Positions 34,136-44,966 of a DNA stretch of 64,000 bases are shown here, in pieces. This DNA is from Eudorina sp. 2006-703-Eu-15 (lineage: Eukaryota; Chlorophyta; Chlorophyceae; Chlamydomonadales; Volvocaceae), in the NCBI GenBank assembly GCA_003117195.1, contig BDSI01000012.1:434001-498000 (forward strand), read 5' to 3'. Position 1 is the first letter of the stretch. Each line of letters opens with the position of its first letter. The position numbers were made by a program, and so were the translations under genes. The notes under the pieces are model-generated. The model did no database searches, had not been told where the DNA came from, and was given only the letters and a program-made list of their open reading frames with translations.

Positions 34136-37100
34136 ATGCCACCGAGGAAAAAACCTGCGAGGGGAGAAGGGCAGGTGCGTGTCCGTTGGGATGACTTGGA
34201 TCGCAGCGTACCCCCAGAATGTGCAGTGAACAGCCGACTTGCTGACGGCGGCCTCGTTTCCGTCCATGCCTTACTCGTTTTAGAGGGCACTACCAACGCG
34301 GGCATGTTACTTGTACGCATTGCTAGTCAAGTAGCTGATGTCGCCTGCAACCCGTCACCCCAGCCGCTGTCCAACTCGCCAGGACACGGTACGACGGAAC
34401 ACGAGGCATAAATCCGCGCGTGCGCTGTCCTCGCTCCCATATCCCGGGTTCAGGCACTTCCTCAGGCACAGGCTCCTGCCACCTCGTCCCCGTCTGATAG
34501 CATGGAGGAGAACACACGACACGCCTCGCCACGGACGCGCAGTCGGACTCAGAAAACCGACGCCCCCGCAGCCGAGAACGATGCAGGGCAGGGCGCCACG
34601 GATTCAAAACGGCGAAACGTGCGCAGAAAGTACGGCGGGGGTGGAACGACATCCGCGGATGCGGCCATGGACGCCGCCGCGGGCGCGCAACCCTCCGGCC
34701 TGCCTGCCAAGACCCGCGGGGCCGGCCGCCACAACTCGGACACGGCCGACAGCGACAAGGTCATGGAGGCTGTGGTGAAGGTGGGTGGACCCGGCGGCCC
34801 CGATCAGGAGGCTGAGATGAAGCAGGGCGATTTGCGCAGCCGGGATGACGACGGCAGGCATGCCTGCCGTCATGGGGTTGCGTCAGCCTCAAGTCAAGTG
34901 TGCATCTCTATCGATAGCTTTTGTAATTTGTATAAAGCTTTGGTTGGACTTCTAACGGCCATCTATTGTCGCCGTCCTTTGCAGGTGTTTTGCGTGCACA
35001 CGGAACCCAACTATTCGCTGCCCTGGCAGCGCAAGCGGCAATACACGAGCTCGTCCAGCGGCTTCCTGCTGCCGGGCCGCCGCATCCTCACCAACGCGCA
35101 CTGCGTAGATCACTACACCCAGGTGGGTGGGTGGGCGGACTGGCGGGTGGGTGGGTACGTGGGTGAATTTGTGCGGGTGACTGCGCGTCCACCCCAGCTG
35201 GTAACACGGACAGGGCGTGTGCTTCATCTCCGATCTTCTAGCGTAGGCGATGTGCTCAGCACCTGGCCTAGCGGATGTGAGTGGCCATGGGTACCGTAGT
35301 GCTAGGGACAAGCTAGCAGAGTGCCAGGGTCTAGCTGGACCCATGGGTCGGGCCGCACCACAGGGCACCAAGGGGGCCGGTCACAGGCTCACAGCACACA
35401 GCGAGGTGGAGGCGGAAGTGGAGCGAGCGACCCAGTCGCGCGTCGAGTCGCTGGCTCGCTGGCTCGCTTCTGAAATTGCATGTTGCAAGGTGGTGGGGCC
35501 CCGGGCTCAAGGATCCGAATCCCCGGGCTCAAGGATCCCCGCGGCGCCTTCTGGGGTTCATGGCTTTGGCGCCTTGCCGCCTATGTCCCCGGCGCGGCGT
35601 GTACGGCATTCCCTTGCTTTGGGCACCCCAGGTCAAAGTCAAGCGGCGAGGCTCCGACCAGAAACATGTGGCGTCGGTGCTTTCGGTCGGCACCGAGTGC
35701 GACATCGGTGAGTGCTGGTGTGGAGTGCACGTCGGTATGGATAGCCGGTGCCGTTGGATGATACAGGGGTGGTGCTGCACTACTGCGCCGGGTGAGGCGG
35801 GATGAGGCGGGGCAGGGCGGGGGTGGGAGACGGCAGCGCTCGTACGGCAGTATCGACCGAAGCAAGCGGGATGGAAAGGGTGTCATTGGGAGGGCGTTCT
35901 TGGCTCTCAGCATTTTATCACCACAAGGACACGGAAACCTAGTGGGGCACTGTGGCAGGATGATGAGGCTGGTTCCGCGTGCGCTACCCTAGTCCGTATC
36001 CTTGAGGGACACCTGCAAACCCTGCGTTGATGCGCGCGATGTGCATCCGTCCCTGCTGCTGTTCTCCCCTGGTGCGCCAGCCCCCGGCCTCGCTTGAACC
36101 GGCCTCCCTAACACCGGCCTCCCTAATACACAATGCACGGGGGGGCTTCTTGTTATGCGCGGTCAGTCTGGCTCCTCTGCCGCCCTCCGTCCCTCGCGCT
36201 CCGGCAGCTCTGCTCACGGTCGAGGACGACAAGTTCTGGGAGGGCGTGGAGCCGGTGGTGTTCGGACAGCTGCCGCAGCTGCAGGATGCAGTGGTGGGTG
36301 GAGAGCTGGGGAGCTGGGCGGGTGGGGACGTTGCCGCTGTCCGCCGCGGCCTGTAAGCCCGAACCGTCAGATGCACTCCTTTGGGGATACACGCGGTGAC
36401 CCGGTGGACACCGAGAACGGAACAACAATTATCATTTATTTATTTTATTAATGCTATTATTGTTGTTGCACCGGTGTCCGCTCAACCTGGCGTGGCACAG
36501 TCATATGACCGGCACGCCCATATGTGTGCTGGATCGTTTGGTGGTGTGATTATGATCAAACCTGCATCACTGCTGAGGCCAAGGCAATTACGTACGACAA
36601 CCTTGCGCGGACCCCCCTGGCCCGCCATGTCCCTCTCACCCACGCCCGCAGACGGTTGTCGGTTACCCGATTGGTGAGTCCCCCTCGGCTTCACGGGTTT
36701 GGTTTTTTGTTTTAGACCCCGCGGCGACGAGTCCGTAGAGGGCTCTGTAACAGGATGTGATCCAGCAGCTCGATCAACATCCGCGAGTGCTTCCGTTTAA
36801 GCACCACAGCCGAACACGTGGGGAGTCCTCGACTAGGAGTCCAGCCATCCCAGCTGAAGAGGATCTGGTTGAACCGGAGGTTGGGGGACTGTGGCTTTCT
36901 GGCCGATGCTGAGGCAGGTTTTTCCTTGGATGCCACCGCAGGAGGAGACACCATGAGTGTGACGTCGGGGGTGGTCAGCCGCATCGAGGTGACGTCGTAC
37001 ATGCACGGCTCCAGCGAGCTGCTCGGGATCCAAATCGACGCGGCGGTGAGGGGACATTGAAGCGATGGGGCAGGGGCGGTGGTGAGGGGACATTGAAGCG

Positions 37101-40100
37101 ATGGGGCAGGAGGGCGGCGTTGGGGCCGGGGATGTCGCGTGTATCACATCGATACCATACACGTGCGCGCATTGGTCCGGTGTTTAGCGCACATGTGTGT
37201 CGGTGTTTATTGTCTGCCTGGGCATTGCTCGTGGAACAGCCTGCCTGGGGACGGAACATCGGCCCGTGACGCCCTGGGTGGGTCGTTGACGGGTGCGTAT
37301 CGGTTTCGCCTCTTGGTGGGCTGCAGATCAACTCGGGGAACAGCGGCGGCCCGGCGTTCAACGAGGCGGGGGAGTGCGTGGGGATCGCGTTCCAGTCGCT
37401 CAAGGTGCGGTAAAGTGATTGCGATGAACGTGCGACATGGGGGTGTCTCTCTCGTGGACAGCCAGCCTCCCTGAACTCCTGCGCCTCGTGGACAGCGACG
37501 CGCGACACAGCACGCTAGCGGCTCAACACTCCTTCGTCCTCCCATTACGAAGCTCGATGACTTCTTGTGGTCCAAACGATGTACCGAATACGGGCGGTGA
37601 CACAAAGGGCAGTTGTTGGGTCCTAGCCAGGTTGTCCATTTCCCAAGAGATTAACGCATAGGGTGCGGACATCCCTTGCTGGTCACAGCGGGTCGACCCT
37701 GGACCGCGTTTTACGACATCGATAGGAGATTTCGCGATGGGTGGCGACGGCGAAGGTGGTGTTCACCCGATCCCCCCTGTCGACGGACTCGCTGACCCGC
37801 TGACTCATGCGCCGCTCCACTGCAGCACGAAGACGCGGAGAACATCGGGTACATCATTCCCACGCCGGTCATCGAGCACTTCCTCACGGACTACGCGCGC
37901 CACGGCCGCTACACGGGCTTCCCCTGCCTGGGGGTGGAGTGGCAGAAGCTGGAGAACCCGGACCTCCGCGCGGCGCTCAAGATGAATGTGCGTGGCGGTG
38001 GGCATTCGGTGGTCGATGTTGATGCCTACTGTTGATGGCTTTCTTTAGCTGTAGCTGCGCTGTTAGGTTTGCTGCACTTTGGCTGTACCGAGGGGTGCGA
38101 CGACGACTGTATGAGCGGAAGTTGTGCTGTTTGTTTCCAACGGGCTTGCAGAGTTGCGCAACGCCATGTGCCTCGGTTCACGTTATCGGCCGTGACGACA
38201 CCGCCAACGACAGCCGGGCCTGTAGGGTTTTAGGGTTTTAGAGACCGAGGCTGACGCTCTTGCCGCCGCCACCGCGCGGCCACCGCCGCGTCCCTCCGCA
38301 CAGCCTGACCAGAAGGGCGTGCTCATACGGCGGGTGGAGCCGACCTCAGCGGTGTCGGAGGTTCTGCACCAGAACGACGTGCTCATGTCGTTTGACGGGA
38401 TCAGCATCGCCAACGACGGCACCGTGCCGTTCCGATCGGGCGAGCGGATCTCCTTCTCATACCTGGTGAGGTCCGAGAGCAGCGGACGCGTCGTGAGGAG
38501 CGGCGCGGCGCCTGTGTACCGTTGGTGTGCGCGGGGGGAAGCCCCTGGCAACCGCCTAGCCCCGCCATGTTTGCCGGCGAAGCTCTGCGGGCCGTCCCTA
38601 ACGGATGCGGGCCATTAATGCCGAATGCCTCATCATGGGGAGCGCACGAGGAGCGCATGAAGCACGTGTGTTGCCGAACCCATCCTTCGAATGTGCGCGC
38701 GTAGTCGGTCGTCGTTTCGCGCTGCGCACGCACTGAAAAAAATGCGATTGAAGCGGCGTGTCGCGACTGGCGGTACCTTGACCTGCCCGCCGGCAGGTCA
38801 GCAACAAGTACACGGACGAGGAGGCGGAGCTGGTGGTGCTGCACGACGGGCAGCCGCGCACGGTGCGCGTCACGCTGCGAGCGCCCGTGCGGCTGGTGCC
38901 CTTTCACACCAAGGGCCTGCCGCCGTCGTACTTCATCGTTGCGGGGCTGGTGTTCACGACCGTCACGGTGCCGTACCTGCGCAGCGAGTAAGCGTGGGTT
39001 CCAGTGCGGGGGCCTGGACGGTGTGAAAATGACACGGTGTCGGGCGCTCGGTCGCGCAGGCTGGCCGCGCAGGCAGGTGTCAATAAGACGCGCTCGCGGG
39101 GACCGGTTAGGGCACGCTTCGGCGTCGAGAACTGCCAGCTTTGCGGCGCTGCCAACAAACCCGTTCTTGGGCATTGTTCCCGTTGTGCAACAGGTACGGG
39201 AAAGAGTACGACTTTGATGCGCCGGTCAAATTGCTGGACAAGATGATGCACGGGATGGCAGCACACGCTGAAGAGCAGGTGCGATGCGGGGCGATCCGCA
39301 CTCGCGTGTCACATCGCGGGCCGCGACGGCTGGTGATGCCGCCTGCTGGGGTGGTGTGTGTGGGGGGGGTTAGGGCATTGCTTGCGAACATGACGGCGCC
39401 TGGGTTGTCCCTCCAGCGACACACCAGTCGGACCTGATGGCCCACCTTTGCGCCCATTTCTTCGAGGCGATGAGATGGAGGCATGCGTTCGTGCCGTCAT
39501 GTGCGGGTGACGGGAGAGGTTGCTGAATGCGCTGAATGCGTGGCTGTCCACTCGTGATGCGCATGGCGTTCTGGCCGTTTCACGAGTGCGGCGGTCTGCC
39601 TTCGGCGCGGTCCCTTTGCGCAGGTCGTGGTGCTCAGTCAGGTCCTGGCCGCCGAGGTCAACCTGGGGTACGAGGAGATCTGCAACACGCAGGTGAGGCC
39701 GAGTCCGGTGGTGCAGCGTCCGGCACGGCTGATCGGCTTGACCTGGTCCTGCAGTACCGCAAGTCACCCCTGGCTGCTGCTGGTACGATGTCGGTAACCC
39801 ACCTGTCTTGGAACCCACCTGTCTTGGAAACCGTGTTTCCCCGCATCCGTCCGATCACGGCATGCCCCAAGCCCCCACTCAACACCGGATATCGACACTT
39901 GCAGGTGGTGGCCCTGAACAACCAGCCCATCAAGAACATGGCGGACCTCGTGGCACGGGTGGACGCGTGCACCGACCCCTTCCTGTGCCTCGACCTCGAG
40001 TACAACCAGAAGGTGAGGCCCACACGGCACCAGCGTTCAGCAGCCCGCACATAGGCCGCTGGCTCCCAAATGGATGAGTTAACAGGTGATCCACACAATG

Positions 40101-40528
40101 CATGAAAAAACTTACTGTTTCGGGTATGCGTTATGTAACAGTTAACAGATTACACCCGGCGTCGGTTTACGTAGGTTGTGCTGGAGACGGTCAAGGCGAA
40201 GGCTGCCACCCCCGAGATCTTGGCTGTGCATTGCATAAGTCACGATCGCTCGCCAGACCTGGCGAAGACGGCGGCGGCGGTAACTGAAGGGGGCGAGAAG
40301 AACGGCGAGGCGGGCGGGTCGGGTTGTGCGGGTGCTGCATCTGGGCCGCCACGCACGAGAGCGCAAGTGAAGCAGGTGCCGGACGAGAAGAACGTGGGGG
40401 ACGGGGTGCAGCCGGCGGTTGCGAACGGCAAGGTGGCCGGGGATGTGGGTGCTGAGGCGTCGGCGGGTACACACGGGAAAGCGACCAAGTCCGGCAAACG
40501 AAGCCGGCAAGGTAAAAGTGGATCGTGA
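34136..40528 (+). CDS. DEG9: DEG9-type HtrA serine protease (15 exons, 662 aa)
   Basis: Exons 34136-34174, 34466-34780, 34985-35122, 35632-35707, 36208-36293, 36652-36673, 36942-37045, 37327-37404, 37826-37987, 38304-38465, 38797-38987, 39194-39278, 39624-39692, 39905-40012 and 40175-40528 form one frame. This is a trypsin-like HtrA protease; the plant DEG9 relative is nuclear/nucleolar and oligomeric. The catalytic triad is visible: His157 in LTNAHCVDH, Asp188 in ECDIALLTV and Ser266 in [12 protein letters not shown] domain follows ([20 protein letters not shown] to [17 protein letters not shown]). A second PDZ-like region holds [20 protein letters not shown] and [16 protein letters not shown]. 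The N-terminal about 118 residues are charged and disordered with a basic cluster ([12 protein letters not shown]), and the C-terminus is also basic ([13 protein letters not shown]). Both fit nuclear targeting. No transit peptide is evident. Confidence 0.94.
37046..37110 (+). repeat. 36-bp tandem duplication starting at a splice donor
   Basis: GTGAGGGGACATTGAAGCGA and the following bases occur at 37046 and again at 37082. The first copy begins at the GT donor of DEG9 exon 7, so the 5' splice site itself is duplicated. Confidence 0.85.
38223..38241 (+). repeat. Short telomere-like string TAGGGTTTTAGGGTTTTAG
   Basis: Two and a bit units of TTTTAGGG in intron 9 of the DEG9 gene. This octamer is the telomere repeat of Chlamydomonas and relatives. 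Two units can arise by chance, so it is weak evidence for lineage. Confidence 0.6.
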
Positions 40529-41218
40529 GGGGAGGAGGTTGGGGCATATCGGCGGGAGGAAGGAAATGCGTTCGTCATCTTAACGCAATCGTCATCTTAA
40601 CGCATGTCGGGATTGTATCGTATTGTTGAGGAGTGACGTTAGAGCTAGTGACATGTGACAGACAGGATATGACCAGGGTAACAGGTAAACCTCCCCTCGC
40701 TTCATGGGTGGGTAACGAACTTGTAGGAAGATTGTATGCTTCCTTGGCTTTTTCGACAAGGAGACATACCCATTACTCATCGAGTTGGGCGTAACAGACG
40801 ATTTAACACGACCAGGGTGATGTACCAATAATGATGAACAACTTGTGTCAAAGATATCATGCATTGCAATTCGTCTTCGTAATTAGACGAAGCAAGCTGT
40901 ATCAGAAGACATGTTCGTGTAGATTATTCCAAGATGAGGAGATAATTGCGTCTTATGACCGGATACGTGGACGAGGTTTCATCACCAAAATTTGTTACAT
41001 TGTACTAGTTTTGAGAACGTTGGTTCGGACTAAAATGGTCTATAGATGTGGTTAAACTATGAGTTCCATACATGCGGTGGCATGAGTCACCGTTACCACC
41101 ATTACGAATCGTAGCTCTACAATATCCACACTTGAGTCATCTATAGCTCAATAGAGCCCTAGCAACCATTTATAAGCAACCCACAACAATCAATCTATCA
41201 ACGTGGAAAACGAACCCA
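40529..41218. other. Convergent intergenic region
   Basis: About 690 bases between the ends of DEG9 (+) and four-TM gene B (-). AT-richer than the genes. No further gene recognised. Confidence 0.45.
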
Positions 41219-42021
41219 TCAAACGGCGGCGGCCTTGCCGGCAGGGGCCTCAGCGGGGGTCTCCTCAGCCTCAGTGACCGGCACGCTTCCGAGAGCGATG
41301 ATGATAATGGAGTTAATAGTGGCCGTCATAATTGAGCCAGCAATGAGGGTGCGAACGCGGTGCTTGATCTGGCCAGTCATGTCGCTGGTGACGGAATCCA
41401 GGGTGAGGGACATGTCGGTCATCTGGATGTACAGCAGTGTCGCCTGCGATGAACAACCGTGGGGCGGTATTCATAAGAATATACCTATTTTACGCATGAA
41501 GTCAAAAACGGCAAGCACCAAGTCGCATCCATGACGAGGTACTTACAACAGCGAAGAGGCCAATGAAAGACAGACGAGCCTTGGGAAGGGACTTCAGGAC
41601 AAAGGCAGCGCCCAGAGCAACGATGAAGACGAACTCAATGCAGACAATGAACCTGCGGTCAAAAAGTTCAGATGTCAAGAACAGCGCACATCAAACACGA
41701 GCAAAGTCTGGACACGATAATGACATTCAAGGCATCCATGGCGCCGATTCCTCACCAGTAGTAGCGGAAAAGCGTCATGCAGGGCATCGGGTTGGAGAGG
41801 CCGTTGATGCCGGCCAGCGAGAGGGACCATCCTGGCTGGCACTCGGACTGCACCGAGGCAATACCGGCAAGGCTCACCGACCTGTGAGCAATGTGAAGTC
41901 TTACAATAAGTTCACTAAGTTCAAGCTCACTACGATGCCGGAATATCGCGCTTAAACGGACAACTCACCAGGTCGAGAAGACCAGCGCAGTCAGGCCGAG
42001 GATCACGGAGTTGGTTGCCAT
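41219..42021 (-). CDS. Four-TM membrane protein, paralogue B (4 exons, 169 aa)
   Basis: Exons 42021-41969, 41881-41756, 41652-41547 and 41443-41219, phases 2, 2, 0. It is the duplicate of the gene at 29617-30522. Shared blocks include WSVSLAGIASVQ, FRYYWFIVC, ATLLYIQM, KHRVRT and AGSIMTAT. The loop between membrane segments 1 and 2 again has paired Cys (SECQPGW and MPCMTLFRYYW). The tail is Glu/Ala/Pro-rich. Codons favour C or G at the third position, more than in copy A, which often marks high expression in green algae. Function unknown; it is probably a small integral membrane protein with both ends on the same side. Confidence 0.87.
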
Positions 42022-43633
42022 TTCTGCAAGTATTTGCAAGGAATCTTACATGAGGCATTATCATAGGAATTGTCGTAGGCAGTGGCAAGTCAACGAGTCG
42101 GTGATGTATCCGGACGGAATGACCCGTAACCTAGCCGGAACTCAAGCATTTATACTTGCTATATCTTAATTTATAGTGAAGACAAGTTGACAGCGCAATG
42201 CCATAGGTTGACTTGGCGGCAGCGTACCTGTGGTATACGGAACGCTTGAGGTCACGAGAGTAAAAAGTAAGGTAATCAAGTTGGATTGTCACCGGTCACT
42301 GTCTGATAAATTTATGGCCGTGTCACCTATTATATAGCGCTGGTGCGTCCGGTACAGCTTTAGCACAATTGAAAAGGTGGCCGTACAGAATCCGGAATCT
42401 CTCGGCATGCAACCGTGGCATGCAACATCCGACCCACTAAACGCGAGTCTATCAAGATGTTCTTTTTGTACCTTTATGTAGCAATTTTTGAATTTGTTGC
42501 ATGAATGTTGAAAGTGGCGTTATGTGTTCATGAGCCCGATGTCCTGGCATTTTGACGGTATACGTCCTCAAACGCGGTATCGCACCTGACCTCACAAAAC
42601 AACTTTATGCACGATATAGTACCTATCCTGACGAAATAACCTTCCGCAAACCTGAAGTCAATGCCGTCGGAAGGCATTTCTGCCCAGTACTGCCCAACAT
42701 GATTCCAGTTTTAGAGGGATGATGGAGCGAACTGCGCACTCGCATCACCGAACGGCTGGCATATGTTGCTGTACCTGTGCCGCGACTAGCCGCCGACATG
42801 CACTGTGCAGTTCAGCGAGGTAACCAAAATAACCGGAAGGACTGAAATTGGACAAAATATCTCTGAATCATGCATGGACATCAATGCACGGGCGCAGGAG
42901 TCGATGCCATGAAAAATTCTCAAGAGCGCGTTCGTGCCACGCACACCCACGCTGAGCAGCAACCGCACACGGCATGTACCTGCAGGCTTCTAAAGGCACA
43001 TCAACCAGTGTTAGCTGCTTAATCACGTTCAAGTCATTCACGCCGGCACAAAGCTTAGCCGCTGCTCAAATGCATGACGATTCGTGGTTCGTTCCAAACA
43101 GGGTGGAAGTGCGGATATGGTTACCCTTCGTCTCCCTCCTACACTACAAAGCGGCTTCAGTCAGGCTATCCATCAATGGAAGCTGCCGCAGCATAACAAT
43201 GTGTGTGTGTGTTACATGGTTGGGGTGCGTAACCCCATACCTGCACATAACCATACGAGCCGGAGGCCCAAGGGCATAACAATGTGCAGCAGTGACGATT
43301 TCGGGCGCTGGGTGCCTCGGCTGCTGCAGTAAGAGTCGGCAGAGTGCGCTGATGATGACAGCCTGTCGAATGCAGGGCTGGGGAGGGCTGGGTTCTGTCC
43401 CGTGTTTTTTCCTAAGAAGGCCGTTACAGGGAGACACAGAGATGGACAAGCGCGAGTAGAGTGTGATAGATAACACCCTGTCGCGAAGAAACTACCGGCA
43501 CCCGCCCCCAGCGAAGACCTACGACACGGCAGCTAGACGGCCGCAGACACCGCAGGAGTTTGAAAAAAGGAACCGAGGAGTTGTAACCCTTCAGAAAAGG
43601 CGAAAGGAAAGGACAAGGGGGGCCAAACCATAA

Positions 43634-43893
43634 GTGAATGAATGAACGTTACAGCGGACCCCAAGTCAGCTGACATTTCACCAAGGCAGGAAGGCAAATG
43701 AGCACAACCGGGACAACTAGAAGAGAAACGGAGGTGGTCCTTACAAAGGGAGGGAGGTAGATGGCCCTCACCATTTTCCCGACAGGCCTTCCGCATGGCT
43801 CCACAGTCTGTGGAGGTTTGGAGCCCATTGTAACGCTTACTGCCACTGATGCAATACTTTTTGAGTCCGTTGTAACATTCATTTGTCATTCAC
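43634..43893. mobile_element. MITE-like element, ~260 bp, with imperfect ~30-bp terminal inverted repeats
   Basis: The left end reads GTGAATGAATGAACGTTACA then GCGGACCCC. The right end, read as reverse complement, is GTGAATGACAAATGAATGTT then ACAACGGACTC. They align with three gaps and a few substitutions. A further internal CCATTGTAACG resembles the same motif. The left end also matches 54505-54538. No transposase frame is present, so if mobile it would be non-autonomous. Confidence 0.45.
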
Positions 43894-43992
43894 ACGAGGC
43901 CAGGGACCACTGTTGAGGAGCAAACGGTAACGGATGCGGCTTCCACCGTGACCTGAGGGCACCGGATGACAAACCGGAGGCGCCTACGAGCT

Positions 43993-44048
43993 ATCTGGGC
44001 CCGTTGGATCTCCCGGTCGGGATACGGGTCCACCTTGTAACGGTTCAT
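43993..44048 (-). repeat. Dispersed ~55-bp repeat, copy 6 (full)
   Basis: ATCTGGGCCCGTTGGATC, then TCCCGGTCGGGATACGGG, then TCCACCTTGTAACGGTTCAT. It has the same orientation as the copy at 2291, is about 42 kb away from it, and retains the CCCG-x2-CGGG inverted repeat in the centre. Confidence 0.82.
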
Positions 44049-44966
44049 TAATTAAACCAGATCAGCACACTTCAGGGCGACTCTCAAGCAACCGGGACCA
44101 GCTGAGACTGGGGGCCAATGCCGGGAAAGGGGTTTGGCCGGTGCTGTAGGTGGTAATAGGTGATCGGGGCGCATTGTATGATACCGTAACCAAATTCCCC
44201 CTGAGTGGTCTTCATCCTTCGGCTTCGACCGGTTGCCTTGAAAGGGGTGGTTACCTCGTCACGCGAGCCCGGGACGGGTCTTCGGTGCGTCTGTGGTGCA
44301 GTATCCGTGTGTCTTGGGGTGCGCGGATTTTTCTCATTCACTGTGTGGTGAGGAGGGTTTCACCGATGACCCGCGGGGACGATCAATTCTGATCCATGTC
44401 ACCATTCGTCGTGTATGGTGCCTGTGCAGCTGACCAGACATGTCTGTACCGCTACACTTGCACAGCCTCAGAGCGGTGCCATATATTTCCCACTTGGTCG
44501 GCATGGATTTGGTGCTGGGCGTTCATATGGCTCCCAGGATTCCACGACCCTCGGGTCAGTTGGCATTCGGGCATGTCACTCTTGCAATATTATGCGCGTG
44601 CGCCCGACATAATACAACCATTTGCACGTCATATAGAGTTGCAAACGTGATAAACGCGCTGCGCAAGCTGCAGTGGGGGGGAATCCTGTCGGAAAACAGT
44701 ACTACGTCGGTTCAATAAATCGCCTGTTGAACTGCGGCCCACAACTGACAGCTGCCTGACCCAACAACATCCGGCCAGAGCTTTTAGGCTTACGTGCGTC
44801 CTGACCCATCCTGACAACAAACGACGTCAACAGCACCGACCGGGGCTTTGGGGTCCGCTTTCCGGGAATCAGAACAAACATCCAAATGGTTTAAACCTAG
44901 TTGCTCTAAGCAGCGCGTGATACTTTTCATAGATGCAAGTTTGAATTATCTCGCTGTCGCAGAACG

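Larger units (their letters stand above)
42022..44966. other. Large intergenic region with repeats
   Basis: About 2.9 kb between the start of four-TM gene B (-) and the start of MOGS (+). It contains a MITE-like element (43634-43893) and a dispersed repeat copy (43993-44048). Frames in 42.9-44.6 kb lack conserved features or splice coherence, so no gene is called. Confidence 0.45.

Noticed and set aside
43533..43889. 118-codon minus frame
   Set aside because: It overlaps the MITE-like element and its inverted repeats and has no recognisable domain.
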